Shown here piece after piece: positions 15,917 through 23,707 of a stretch of 46,967 bases of DNA. The position numbers and the translations under genes were made by a program. Location of the stretch: positions 1-46,967 of the forward strand of contig CAKQMI010000009.1 of the NCBI GenBank assembly GCA_934254835.1, given 5' to 3'. The notes beneath the pieces are model-generated. The model saw only the letters and a list, made by a program, of their open reading frames with translations. It searched no databases and was not told the DNA's origin. Numbering within the stretch: the first letter of the stretch is position 1; every line of letters begins with the position of its first letter. The stretch is from an uncultured Clostridia bacterium (GTDB lineage: Bacteria; Bacillota; Clostridia; Christensenellales; CAG-917).

Positions 15917-18900
15917 AGAATTCGTCCATCTTCATTTGCACACCGAATACAGCCTGCTTGACGGCGCGGCGAGGATTTCGGACGGCGGAAAAAAATCGCC
16001 CCTTGCCGAAGCGTTGAAAGCCAAAGGTATGACCGCCTGCGCCATCACCGACCACGGCGATATGTACGGCGTATATACTTTCATTGAAAAAATGAAGGAC
16101 GCGGGGATAAAGCCTATTATCGGCAGTGAATTTTACACGGTCAAAGACATTTTTAATCGCGATCCGATTGAAAAACGCCACCACCTTATACTCATCGCAA
16201 AAAACAAGAAAGGCTACGACAACCTGATGAAACTTTCGTCGATATCCTTTAAGGACGGTTTTTATTATCGTCCGCGTATCGATATGAATATTTTGAGGAA
16301 GTATTCCGAGGGTATTATTTGTTTGTCCGCGTGCGTGCAGGGCGACGTGCCTCGCCAAATTATCGAGGATAACTACGAGGGCGCAAAGCGTATCGCGTTG
16401 GAGTTCAAGGAAATTTTTGGCGACGATTATTATATCGAACTTCAAGACCACGGACTTGCCGAGGAAAAAAAGGCGTTGCCCGAACTTATAAGACTTGCAA
16501 AAGAAATCGGTGTGAAAGTCGTCGCGACCAACGACGTGCACTACATTGAAAAAAGCGACGCCGACATGCAGGACGTTTTGATGTGTATCAGTATGAAACG
16601 CCAGCTGACCGACGCCGACCGCATAAGGCTTGAACCCGAGGAGTTTTATTTGAAGTCGTACGACGAAATGTACGAAAAGTTTTCTTGGATAGAAGAGGCA
16701 CTTGACAACACCGTCGAAATCGCCGACAAAATCGACTTTATTCCGCCCACGGCTGCGCCTGCAGGACATTACGAGATTCCTGAATTCGACACGCCCGCAA
16801 AATACGACTACATACCCAAGGAAAACAACCAAAGAGAGGCGGCGTACCTTCGCGACCTCGCGGAAGAGGGAATTGCAAGACGATATAAAGTCATCACCGA
16901 CGAAATCCGCGAAAGGCTCGAGTACGAACTCGGCATAATCATCAAAATGGGATTTGCCGGGTACTATCTTATCGTTTGGGACTTCGTCAATTACAGCAAG
17001 ACGCACGGTATCCCTGTCGGACCGGGGCGCGGAAGCGGTGTCGGAAGTATCGTGGCGTATGCAGTCGGCATCACCAACGTCGATCCGCTGAAATACGACC
17101 TGTTCTTTGAAAGGTTTTTGAACCCCGAAAGAATTTCGATGCCCGACTTCGACATCGACTTTTGCACGGTCAATCGCGAGCGCACCATACAGTACGTTCA
17201 GGAAAAGTACGGCAAAGACCACGTCGCTCAGATTATCACCTACGGGACGCTTTCGGCGCGCGCCGTCATCAAGGACGTGGCAAGGGTATATAGCATTCCT
17301 TACGCCGACGCCGACAAATGGGCAAAAGCCATCAACACGGTCGTGGGCATTACGCTGTCCAAGGCTCTCGGGCGCGGTCCGTACAAGGACGACGAGGAAA
17401 AAGCCAAAATGCTGTCGCCCGATTTCATCAAGTTTTACGAAGAAGACGTCACGGCAAAAACCATAATCGATATGTCGTTGCGCCTTGAAAATATGCCCAG
17501 ACAAACGGGTATGCACGCGGCGGGCGTCCTTATTTGTCCCCGTCCCGTGTGGGATTTCGTGCCGTTGCAAAGAAGTAGCGACGGCGAATATATCACCACG
17601 CAATTCGACAAAAAACAGGTCGAGGCGATGGGACTTTTGAAAATGGACTTTTTGGGGCTGAACACCCTCACCGATATCGAGGGCGCGCTCGACTTTGTGG
17701 AAGAAACCACGGGGGAACGTCCCGACCTCGAAAAACTTTCTTTTGACGATCCGAACGTCTATAAACTCATTGCGGACGGCGACACAAAGGCGGTTTTCCA
17801 GTTGGAGCAAGAGGGCATGAAAAAGTTTATGATGCAATTGCAACCCAACTGTTTGGAAGAAATTATCGCAGGTGTTGCGCTGTATCGTCCCGGTCCCATG
17901 CAGTTTATCCCCAACTATATCGACTGCAAATTCCACCCCGAGCACATACACTACCTGCACCCGATGCTTGAAAACACGCTGAAAGTCACATACGGCTGTA
18001 TCGTTTATCAGGAGCAGGTTATGAATATCGCCCGTGAGGTTGCGGGATATTCGTTTGGAAAAGCCGACGAACTTCGCCGTGCGATGGGTAAAAAGGACGC
18101 CGCAAAAATGGCGGCAAACAAGGATATCTTCATCAACGGCAAAAAGGACAAAGACGGCAACGTCGTCATCGAAGGCGCGGTGGCGCGCGGTATGCCCAAA
18201 GAGATTGCGTCCGAGCTTTTCGACCAAATCAAAAAGTTTGCCGAATACGCTTTCAACAAGTCGCACGCGACGGCTTATTCGGTCATCACTTATCAGACGG
18301 CGTGGCTGAAAAGGTACTATCCGTTGTGCTTCCTTGCCGCCGTTTTGAACAACCGCATAACCAACGCGGACGAGGTCAAAAACTACGTAAATTACCTGAA
18401 CACAATCAATATAAAAGTGTTGCAACCCGACATCAATAAGTCCAAAACCAAGTTCAGTATCGAGGGCGAAAATCTGCGCTTCGGACTGATGGCAATCAAG
18501 AACGTCGGCGAGGCGGCGGTCGATGCGATTATCGCCGAAAGAGAACAAAACGGGGACTTTACCGACCTCGAAGACTTGTTAAACCGCGTAAGTGGCGTAA
18601 ACGTCAATAAGCGTATGATTGAAAGTATGATTAAAGGCGGGGTGTTCGACTGCTTCGGAAAAACCCGCGCGACGCTTATGACAAGCTATGAGCAAATCAT
18701 GGATACAATCGCCCGCGACAAGAAAAACGCCGAGGGCGGACAAATGTCGCTGTTCGACACTTTGCTGGACGACGACTTTGCGAAATTCAAGTACCCCGAT
18801 ATCCCCGAGTACACCGAAATCAACAAACTTATGCTTGAAAAGGAAGTGCTTGGAATGTACGTCACGGGACACCCTCTCAACTCTTATCGAAACGAACTTT

Positions 18901-19520
18901 CAAAGTTCGGGTTCAACACGTCGATGCTTGTCGTTGACGCCGACGAAACCGCCGGTGACGAGGACGAACAAACCACACAAAAATCGGCGTTCGACAAGAG
19001 TTTTGACGGCAAACGCATAAAATTCGGCGGTATCATCAACAGTATCGAAAGAAAGTTTACAAAGCGCGGTGACAGCATGGGCGTGGGCGTCGTCGAAGAC
19101 TTGTTCGGACAAATTCAGTACGTTTTGTACAGTCGCTCGTTCGAGCAGTATCGCGACGTTTTGAAAGAAAACGCCATAGTCGTTATGGAGGGCACGCTTG
19201 TCATACGCGACGACGAAATGCCGAAAATCAACGTCTTTGCGGTGCACCCGCTCGAAAAGCAGGAAATCGTCGAGGTCAAACCGCATGAGGAATTCAAGGG
19301 GAAGACTTTGAAACTTATCGTTCACGGCGCGAAAAACGAAATCACGGGCGTTGTCAAAGAAGCCCGAAATATCATATCGTCGTATAAGGGACAAAACCGC
19401 GTGTTCTTCGTTTTCGACTGGGGCACGGCGGAAACTCCCGAAAAAGTCGAGATAAGCGAAGCCTTGCTTGCCGACCTCAAAACGGTGCTCGGTCGCGCCA
19501 ACGTCGAGGTCGCCGAATAA
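15909..19520 (+). CDS. dnaE: DNA polymerase III alpha subunit
   Basis: This 1203-residue C-family polymerase begins with a PHP domain (FVHLHLHTEYSLLDG, AITDHGDMYG). It has the palm catalytic motif PDFDIDF (412-418, D413 and D415) and a later MDFLGL Asp. A helix-hairpin-helix region (IKNVGEAAVDAI) and a C-terminal OB-fold (KFGGIINSIERKFTKRGDSMGVG) follow. It would synthesise DNA at the fork, together with PolC if the organism has one. It is the last gene of the hprK-whiA operon. A long antisense frame inside it is a codon-bias shadow. Confidence 0.95.
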   Translation: MSKEFVHLHLHTEYSLLDGAARISDGGKKSPLAEALKAKGMTACAITDHGDMYGVYTFIEKMKDAGIKPIIGSEFYTVKDIFNRDPIEKRHHLILIAKNKKGYDNLMKLSSISFKDGFYYRPRIDMNILRKYSEGIICLSACVQGDVPRQIIEDNYEGAKRIALEFKEIFGDDYYIELQDHGLAEEKKALPELIRLAKEIGVKVVATNDVHYIEKSDADMQDVLMCISMKRQLTDADRIRLEPEEFYLKSYDEMYEKFSWIEEALDNTVEIADKIDFIPPTAAPAGHYEIPEFDTPAKYDYIPKENNQREAAYLRDLAEEGIARRYKVITDEIRERLEYELGIIIKMGFAGYYLIVWDFVNYSKTHGIPVGPGRGSGVGSIVAYAVGITNVDPLKYDLFFERFLNPERISMPDFDIDFCTVNRERTIQYVQEKYGKDHVAQIITYGTLSARAVIKDVARVYSIPYADADKWAKAINTVVGITLSKALGRGPYKDDEEKAKMLSPDFIKFYEEDVTAKTIIDMSLRLENMPRQTGMHAAGVLICPRPVWDFVPLQRSSDGEYITTQFDKKQVEAMGLLKMDFLGLNTLTDIEGALDFVEETTGERPDLEKLSFDDPNVYKLIADGDTKAVFQLEQEGMKKFMMQLQPNCLEEIIAGVALYRPGPMQFIPNYIDCKFHPEHIHYLHPMLENTLKVTYGCIVYQEQVMNIAREVAGYSFGKADELRRAMGKKDAAKMAANKDIFINGKKDKDGNVVIEGAVARGMPKEIASELFDQIKKFAEYAFNKSHATAYSVITYQTAWLKRYYPLCFLAAVLNNRITNADEVKNYVNYLNTINIKVLQPDINKSKTKFSIEGENLRFGLMAIKNVGEAAVDAIIAEREQNGDFTDLEDLLNRVSGVNVNKRMIESMIKGGVFDCFGKTRATLMTSYEQIMDTIARDKKNAEGGQMSLFDTLLDDDFAKFKYPDIPEYTEINKLMLEKEVLGMYVTGHPLNSYRNELSKFGFNTSMLVVDADETAGDEDEQTTQKSAFDKSFDGKRIKFGGIINSIERKFTKRGDSMGVGVVEDLFGQIQYVLYSRSFEQYRDVLKENAIVVMEGTLVIRDDEMPKINVFAVHPLEKQEIVEVKPHEEFKGKTLKLIVHGAKNEITGVVKEARNIISSYKGQNRVFFVFDWGTAETPEKVEISEALLADLKTVLGRANVEVAE

Positions 19521-19568
19521 ACAATATTTGACTAATGTAAGGTTTTACCAAAGTTTTCGACAAAGAGG

Positions 19569-19597
19569 TTGACAAAAGATAGGGCGTATTTTAACAT
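19569..19597 (+). promoter_or_regulatory. Promoter of mtrB-pfkA
   Basis: TTGACA and TAACAT are separated by 17 nt, and a GGAG ribosome site follows before 19621. Confidence 0.6.
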
Positions 19598-19620
19598 ATT
19601 GTAGGTTGACGGAGTGTTTT

Positions 19621-19869
19621 ATGACAAACTATAAAGAAGATTATGAAGATATAGCAACAGAAGACTACGTCGTCGTTAAGGCGTTGTCCGACGGCGTGCA
19701 GGTCATCGGTCTGACGAGGGGCGGAGAAACTCGCTCCCACCACACCGAAATGTTGGACGCGGGCGAAGTTCTCGTCGCGCAGTTCACAACCAAAACGTCC
19801 GCCATCAAAATCAGGGGCGATGCCGAGATTATGACAAAACACGGTATTGTAAAAAGTAATAGGAAATAA
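19621..19869 (+). CDS. mtrB: Trp RNA-binding attenuation protein (TRAP)
   Basis: The 82-residue protein matches Bacillus MtrB along its length as I remember that sequence. Shared features are DYVVVKAL-DGV-VIGLTRG, the HH pair in TRSHHTEMLDAGEV, AQFTTKTSAIKIRGDAEI and the KS-rich end. The KxR motif and conserved Lys/Glu that contact GAG/UAG triplets are kept (IKIRG). TRAP forms an 11-subunit ring which, loaded with Trp, binds leader RNA and represses trp genes. ATG 19621 follows GGAG at good spacing. pfkA starts 19 nt after the stop, an unusual neighbour. No trp gene or triplet-repeat target is seen in this window. Confidence 0.88.
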   Translation: MTNYKEDYEDIATEDYVVVKALSDGVQVIGLTRGGETRSHHTEMLDAGEVLVAQFTTKTSAIKIRGDAEIMTKHGIVKSNRK

Positions 19870-19888
19870 CATTTTACGGAGATTAAAT

Positions 19889-20869
19889 ATGGCAAAAAAC
19901 ATCGACAAAATCGCCATTCTCACAAGCGGTGGCGATAGCATGGGCATGAACGCCTGCATCAGAGCGGCTGTTCGGTATGCTCTCGGCAAAGACGTCAAAG
20001 TTTACGGCGTAAGACACGGCTACATCGGGCTCAAAGAAAACGATATTTACGAACTCGACTACAAGAGCGTTTCGAATATCATTCAAAAGGGCGGTACAAT
20101 GCTTCGTACCGGTCGCTCGGACGACTTCAAAGATCCCGAGGTCTTGAAAAAAAGCGTCAAAAACCTCACCGATCGCGGTATCAATCACCTTATCGTCATC
20201 GGCGGTGACGGCTCGTTCCGCGGTATGTGCGACATCGAGCGTTACACCGACGTCCATTGCATCGGCATCCCCGGCACAATCGACAACGACCTCGCTTACA
20301 CCGATTACACCATCGGCTTCGATACGGCGTGCAATACCGTCATCGACGCCATTATGAAACTTCGCGACACTGCCGCTTCCCACAGCCGTATTATGGTGCT
20401 GGAAGTTATGGGCAGAAACTGCGGTGACATCGCGCTTTATTCGGCAATCGCCGGCGGTGCCGAGTACGTCATCGTCCCCGAAGCACCCGTCGATATCGAC
20501 GAGATCGCCAGAAGCGCGAAAGAAGGCATCGATAAACACGACAAATCTTCAACGATTATCGTCCTCGCCGAGGGCAAAAAGGAAGTCAAGGACGAACTTA
20601 TGAAAAAAGTCGCCGAGGCTACCGGTCGCACCACCAACCAGGTCGTTTTGAGTTATCTGCAACGCGGTGGCACGCCCACTATGTTCGACCGCGTCTTGGC
20701 ATCGCGCCTTGCCGTCCGTGCCGTTGACTTGCTTCTTGACGGCGAAAAAGCAAGAGTCGTCGGCGTAAAGGGCAACCAAGTTATCGACGTCGACGTTGAC
20801 GAAGCACTCAAGATGAAGAAGAAGTTTGATACTCAGTTGTACGATATCGGTCGCCTCGTCAGCAAGTAA
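19889..20869 (+). CDS. pfkA: ATP-dependent 6-phosphofructokinase
   Basis: PfkA makes fructose 1,6-bisphosphate in glycolysis. The 326-residue protein has TSGGDSMGMN (normally GGDSPGMN or GGDAPGMN, so Pro is replaced by Met), GGDGSFRG (Gly at the position linked to ATP use), the catalytic GTIDND loop, MGRNCGDIAL and QRGG-PT-FDR. Length is that of the bacterial allosteric type. An ACGGAG ribosome site precedes the ATG. It is probably co-transcribed with mtrB and is followed by a strong terminator. Confidence 0.94.
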   Translation: MAKNIDKIAILTSGGDSMGMNACIRAAVRYALGKDVKVYGVRHGYIGLKENDIYELDYKSVSNIIQKGGTMLRTGRSDDFKDPEVLKKSVKNLTDRGINHLIVIGGDGSFRGMCDIERYTDVHCIGIPGTIDNDLAYTDYTIGFDTACNTVIDAIMKLRDTAASHSRIMVLEVMGRNCGDIALYSAIAGGAEYVIVPEAPVDIDEIARSAKEGIDKHDKSSTIIVLAEGKKEVKDELMKKVAEATGRTTNQVVLSYLQRGGTPTMFDRVLASRLAVRAVDLLLDGEKARVVGVKGNQVIDVDVDEALKMKKKFDTQLYDIGRLVSK

Positions 20870-20901
20870 AAAGCCGATAAATCGCGAATTTATTCAGAAA
20901 C

Positions 20902-20956
20902 AAAAACCGCAGACCGCTTATGTACGACAAGTACACCGCGCGTCCTGCGGTTTTTT
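20902..20956 (+). terminator. Terminator after pfkA
   Basis: AAAAACCGCAG pairs with CTGCGGTTTTT, with an inner TGTAC/GTACA dyad, followed by a T-run. Confidence 0.8.
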
Positions 20957-21053
20957 ATTTCTTCTAAATTCATCAATTTCTCGGCTTTTTACACTGCGTC
21001 GGGCATTGTTTTGTAAGTTAAAAACGGCGATATTCTGCTTTTTCGGCAGAACC
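20949..21053 (+). repeat. Direct repeat, copy A, in the post-pfkA repeat island
   Basis: From the T-run at 20949 to GGCAGAACC at 21053 the sequence recurs almost unchanged at 21282-21424. The shared core includes CGGCTTTTTACACTGCGTCG and AAAAACGGCGATATTCTGCT. No gene is seen in the whole 20870-21835 interval. Confidence 0.75.
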
Positions 21054-21073
21054 TGAAAATTCGCAAAAGGGGA

Positions 21074-21102
21074 CCCCACAAGATACTTTTGTACTTGTGG
21101 GG
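21074..21102. repeat. Conserved-loop hairpin, copy 1
   Basis: Stem CCCCACAAG...CTTGTGGGG with an inner ATAC-TTTT-GTA; preceded by GGGGA. It is a member of a four-copy family (21317, 21446, 21735) with covarying stems. Confidence 0.7.
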
Positions 21103-21258
21103 AGAAGGAGCAAACGAGCATAAGACAGACAAGCAAATGAAATGAGGTTGTTTGGTCAAAAGCGAGATTTGCGACGCGTACACTGGGTTTTTCAGAACCC
21201 ACAAAGAACCCCAAAAATCCATCAAATTCTCGCCTTTTACCGGTGAGTAAGAATATGA

Positions 21259-21289
21259 AAAAAACGGCAGGTTATCCCTGCTGTTTTTT
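21259..21289 (+). terminator. Terminator-like hairpin within the repeat island
   Basis: AAAAAACGGCAGG pairs with CCTGCTGTTTTTT (one G-T wobble), followed by ATTTC. Confidence 0.6.
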
Positions 21290-21424
21290 ATTTCTTTTAA
21301 CTTCATCGAAAGGGGTCCCCAAAAGATACTTTTGTACTTTTGGGGCTTATGTTCGGCTTTTTACACTGCGTCGAGCAATGCTTTGTAAGTTAAAAACGGC
21401 GATATTCTGCTTTTTCGGCAGAAC
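21282..21424 (+). repeat. Direct repeat, copy B, interrupted by a hairpin element
   Basis: It corresponds to copy A at 20949 but has about 40 extra bases carrying the hairpin at 21317-21345 between CATC and TCGGCTTTTTACACTG. This suggests the hairpin unit was inserted. Confidence 0.7.
21317..21345. repeat. Conserved-loop hairpin, copy 2
   Basis: Stem CCCCAAAAG...CTTTTGGGG around ATACTTTTGTA; preceded by GGGGT. The stem change relative to copy 1 is compensated on the other strand. Confidence 0.7.
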
Positions 21425-21445
21425 CCGCAAAGAACCATCACGGGC

Positions 21446-21473
21446 CCCCACAAGATACTTTGTACTTGTGGGG
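21446..21473. repeat. Conserved-loop hairpin, copy 3
   Basis: Stem CCCCACAAG...CTTGTGGGG around ATACTTTGTA, with one T fewer in the loop than copy 1. Confidence 0.7.
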
Positions 21474-21485
21474 CTTAAAGACATC

Positions 21486-21517
21486 AAATTCTCGCCTTTT
21501 ACCGGTGAGAATTTTTT
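21486..21517 (+). terminator. AAATTCTCGCC...GAGAATTT hairpin with T-run (three related copies)
   Basis: An 8-bp stem AAATTCTC/GAGAATTT encloses GCCTTTTACCGGT and is followed by T's. Shorter or diverged versions occur at about 21226-21248 and 21769-21796, each just before another repeat unit. Confidence 0.5.
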
Positions 21518-21519
21518 AT

Positions 21520-21570
21520 GTCATTGCGAGGAACGAAGTGACGTGGCAATCTCCCGGAAGGGCACCTTGT
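21520..21570 (+). repeat. Partial copy of the TTGTCATTGCGAGG element
   Basis: TGTCATTGCGAGGAACGAAG and CAATCTCCCGGAAGG match the left part of the element at 1155. The right end is replaced by the micro-hairpin array. Confidence 0.65.
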
Positions 21571-21719
21571 TGCTTACGCAGTGATATGCCTACGGCGTGA
21601 TATTTGCCATTTGGGCAAGTTGCGGATTTACCTTAACTTCGGCTGAAAGCCGAAATATAACTTTGACGAAGTCAAAATATAACTTGCATAGCAAATATAA
21701 CTTGCGATGCAAATATAAC
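21571..21719. repeat. Array of seven micro-hairpins with constant linkers (locus B)
   Basis: The stems are TGC/GCA, GCC/GGC, TTGCC/GGCAA, then after a short gap TTCGGC/GCCGAA (21638-21654), TTTGAC/GTCAAA (21662-21676), TTGC/GCAA (21684-21694) and TTGC/GCAA (21702-21712). The first units are separated by GTGATAT, the last by ATATAAC, which is the reverse complement of the GTTATAT linker of locus A. Pairing is perfect in every unit while the stem sequences differ. Confidence 0.7.
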
Positions 21720-21734
21720 CGCGCAACAATCCGA

Positions 21735-21763
21735 CTCCCGCGGGATACTGTGTACCCGTGGGG
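21735..21763. repeat. Conserved-loop hairpin, copy 4
   Basis: TCCCGCGGG pairs with CCCGTGGGG through G-T wobbles around ATACTGTGTA. The stem is different but the A-bulge/TAC...GTA top is the same as in copies 1-3. Confidence 0.6.
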
Positions 21764-21835
21764 CATATGGTCGCCTTTTACGGTGAGAATTTTTTTATGG
21801 CATTCTGAGAAACGAACTCAAAATACGCTTGGGTT

Positions 21836-22627
21836 TTATTTTTCGCGTTTGCGCATGAAAAAGTTGGTGAGGCGGAAGGTCGCAAAGGGGAAAAACTTGT
21901 AAAAAACGTAGGCGAGGCGGAAACCGAAGCCGACGATATAATGATACCTGAGGTGGTTTTTCTCAAGTTTTTTTATGATGAACTTCGAGACGCTTCGTAT
22001 GCTTTTCTTTTTGGAATTGTCCTGATTTTTTACAAAGTCGTCCACTTCCTTGACGTCCTTGAAATACCTGCTGTTTTCTGCCGTGACAACTGTGCGATTG
22101 TTGGAAAAATCGGTGTTGACAGGACCAAGAATAAATGCGGTGCAATCTATGCCTAAATGGCACAATTCCAACTTCATACTATAAGAAAACATAGTTAAAG
22201 CCGATTTTGTGCTGTTATACATTGTCCGAAACGGCATCGGCGTCAGACCGCTGGCACTGCTTATCACGGCGATTTTCGCGCCTTTTGTCATATAAGGCAG
22301 AGCGCACTTCGTGCACCAAATCGCGCCCAAGAAATTGACGTTTACTATGCGCGAAATTTCCTCCTCGCTCATCACCTCGGTTGCGCCCGAAAGCCCGTAA
22401 CCCGCGTTGTTGATAAGGACGTCGATTTTGCCGTAAATCTTCCCGATTTCGTCAAAGACTCTTTTGACGTTGTCAAAGTCCGACACGTCCGCTTTGAATG
22501 CGGTCTTACCGTTTTCGACTTCGCTTCTTGAAAGTGTGACGACGACGTTGTCTTTTATGAGGTCGTTTTTTAGTTTGAGTCCGAGCCCACGCGTCGCGCC
22601 CGTAATAACGATGATTTTGTCTTTCAT
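21836..22627 (-). CDS. Short-chain dehydrogenase/reductase
   Basis: This is a 263-residue SDR with TGATRGLG near the N-terminus, INNAGYG, a catalytic Ser in ISSASG, and YNSTK (Tyr and Lys). The C-terminal ~60 residues are basic and partly hydrophobic (YHYIVGFGFRLAYVFYKFFPFATFRL), which suggests membrane association, as in SDRs acting on lipids or sterols. The substrate is unknown. The ribosome site GGTGAG precedes the ATG. It is divergent from the lipase-like gene, with a shared palindromic control region. Confidence 0.85.
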   Translation of the reverse strand: MKDKIIVITGATRGLGLKLKNDLIKDNVVVTLSRSEVENGKTAFKADVSDFDNVKRVFDEIGKIYGKIDVLINNAGYGLSGATEVMSEEEISRIVNVNFLGAIWCTKCALPYMTKGAKIAVISSASGLTPMPFRTMYNSTKSALTMFSYSMKLELCHLGIDCTAFILGPVNTDFSNNRTVVTAENSRYFKDVKEVDDFVKNQDNSKKKSIRSVSKFIIKKLEKNHLRYHYIVGFGFRLAYVFYKFFPFATFRLTNFFMRKREK

Positions 22628-22642
22628 AACTCACCCTATTTC

Positions 22643-22671
22643 AGTATAACGCACCGCCACGGATTTCGCAA
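22643..22671 (-). promoter_or_regulatory. Promoter of the SDR gene
   Basis: On the minus strand TTGCGA and TATACT are separated by 17 nt. Confidence 0.55.
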
Positions 22672-22681
22672 TTTTTTTGGG

Positions 22682-22701
22682 TGAATAAACTCGTTTATTC
22701 A
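22682..22701. promoter_or_regulatory. Perfect palindrome between divergent genes (possible operator)
   Basis: TGAATAAAC-TC-GTTTATTCA is a perfect dyad. Outer GCAATTT (22668) and AAATTGC (22704) extend the symmetry. It lies just upstream of the SDR -35 box and about 40 bp before the lipase -10 box (extended TGGTACAAT ending at 22748), so a repressor there could control both genes. Confidence 0.5.
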
Positions 22702-22780
22702 AGAAATTGCGCTTTTACCTTTTCAAACTAAGCAATATGTGGTACAATAATTAAAAAGTTAAGGCTAAGGGACAAGACTT

Positions 22781-23707
22781 ATGGAAAATTTCAAACTCAA
22801 AAGTTTTGACGGGACGGAACTTTATTGCTACCTCTTCGACAAAGTCGAAAACCCGAAAGGCGTCGTAATGGTCGTCCACGGAATGGGCGAACACATGGGG
22901 CGTTATATCCACTTTGCCGAGTATCTTAATTCGCGTGGCTACATTGTTTTCGGCGACGACCACAGAGGGCACGGCTTTTCCGAAACCGACAAAAACCGCG
23001 GTCACCACGACGGCGATATGTTTTCGGACACCGTAAAAGACGAGGTGTTTTTCCTGAAATACCTCGAAGACAGATATAAGTTGCCCGTTTTATTTTTCGG
23101 GCACAGTTACGGCAGTTTTTTGGGACAGTCGTTTTTGGAGCAGGGCACCGATATAAAAGGCGTCGCTCTGTCGGGTTCGGGTACTATGTCGAATGTTGCG
23201 ACGGGGCTTGGCATCGGCGCGTCGAGGTTCATAATGCTGTTCAACAAAAAGCACAGAATGAGGACGCTCGATTTCTTTGGGGACCTCCGCGACAAAATGA
23301 AGTACAAAGGTCCCGACGACAAAGGCAATAAACTTTGGCTGACAAGAGATCCCGTTATGCGTCAGGTGTCGCGCGACGATCCGTACACCTCGGTCAAAAT
23401 GAGCGTGTCGTTCTGCCACTATATGCTGAAGGGGCTTCGCACGGCGGAAAAACCCGAAAACTTCAAAAAAGTCAACCTCGACACCCCGATAGGTTTGTTC
23501 AGCGGAAGTATGGATCCGATCGGCGGATACGGAAAGTCGATTGCCGACCTTAAAAACAGATACGAAAAGTTGGGTGTCAAAACGTTGGAATTTCATCTTT
23601 ACGACGGCGCGCGTCACGAAGTTTTGAACGAGATCAACCGCGACGAGGTCATGAACGACGTCGCAAACTTCTTTGATAAATGCGTCGAAAGGACTAAAAA
23701 TGATTAA
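22781..23707 (+). CDS. Alpha/beta hydrolase, monoacylglycerol-lipase/lysophospholipase type
   Basis: This 308-residue protein has the oxyanion region VVHGMGEHMGRY, DDHRGHG, the nucleophile elbow GHSYGS, a late Asp in SGSMDPIGGYG and the catalytic His in GARHEVLNE. These fit the serine hydrolase_4 family, which releases fatty acid from monoacyl lipids. No signal peptide is seen, so it is cytoplasmic. The downstream membrane-protein gene overlaps its end by 8 nt. Confidence 0.88.
   Translation: MENFKLKSFDGTELYCYLFDKVENPKGVVMVVHGMGEHMGRYIHFAEYLNSRGYIVFGDDHRGHGFSETDKNRGHHDGDMFSDTVKDEVFFLKYLEDRYKLPVLFFGHSYGSFLGQSFLEQGTDIKGVALSGSGTMSNVATGLGIGASRFIMLFNKKHRMRTLDFFGDLRDKMKYKGPDDKGNKLWLTRDPVMRQVSRDDPYTSVKMSVSFCHYMLKGLRTAEKPENFKKVNLDTPIGLFSGSMDPIGGYGKSIADLKNRYEKLGVKTLEFHLYDGARHEVLNEINRDEVMNDVANFFDKCVERTKND

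Noticed and set aside
15858..18548. An 896-codon open frame on the minus strand inside dnaE
   Set aside because: It lies wholly antisense to a clear dnaE, has a composition rich in His, Phe, Val and Arg expected from reversed codons, and has no domain. The same holds for the long antisense frames at 11686-12897, 34111-35235 and 38458-39795.
20870..21835. A hidden gene in the long gap after pfkA
   Set aside because: All open frames there are short, cross the repeats, and lack ribosome sites. The gap is explained by repeats and terminators.
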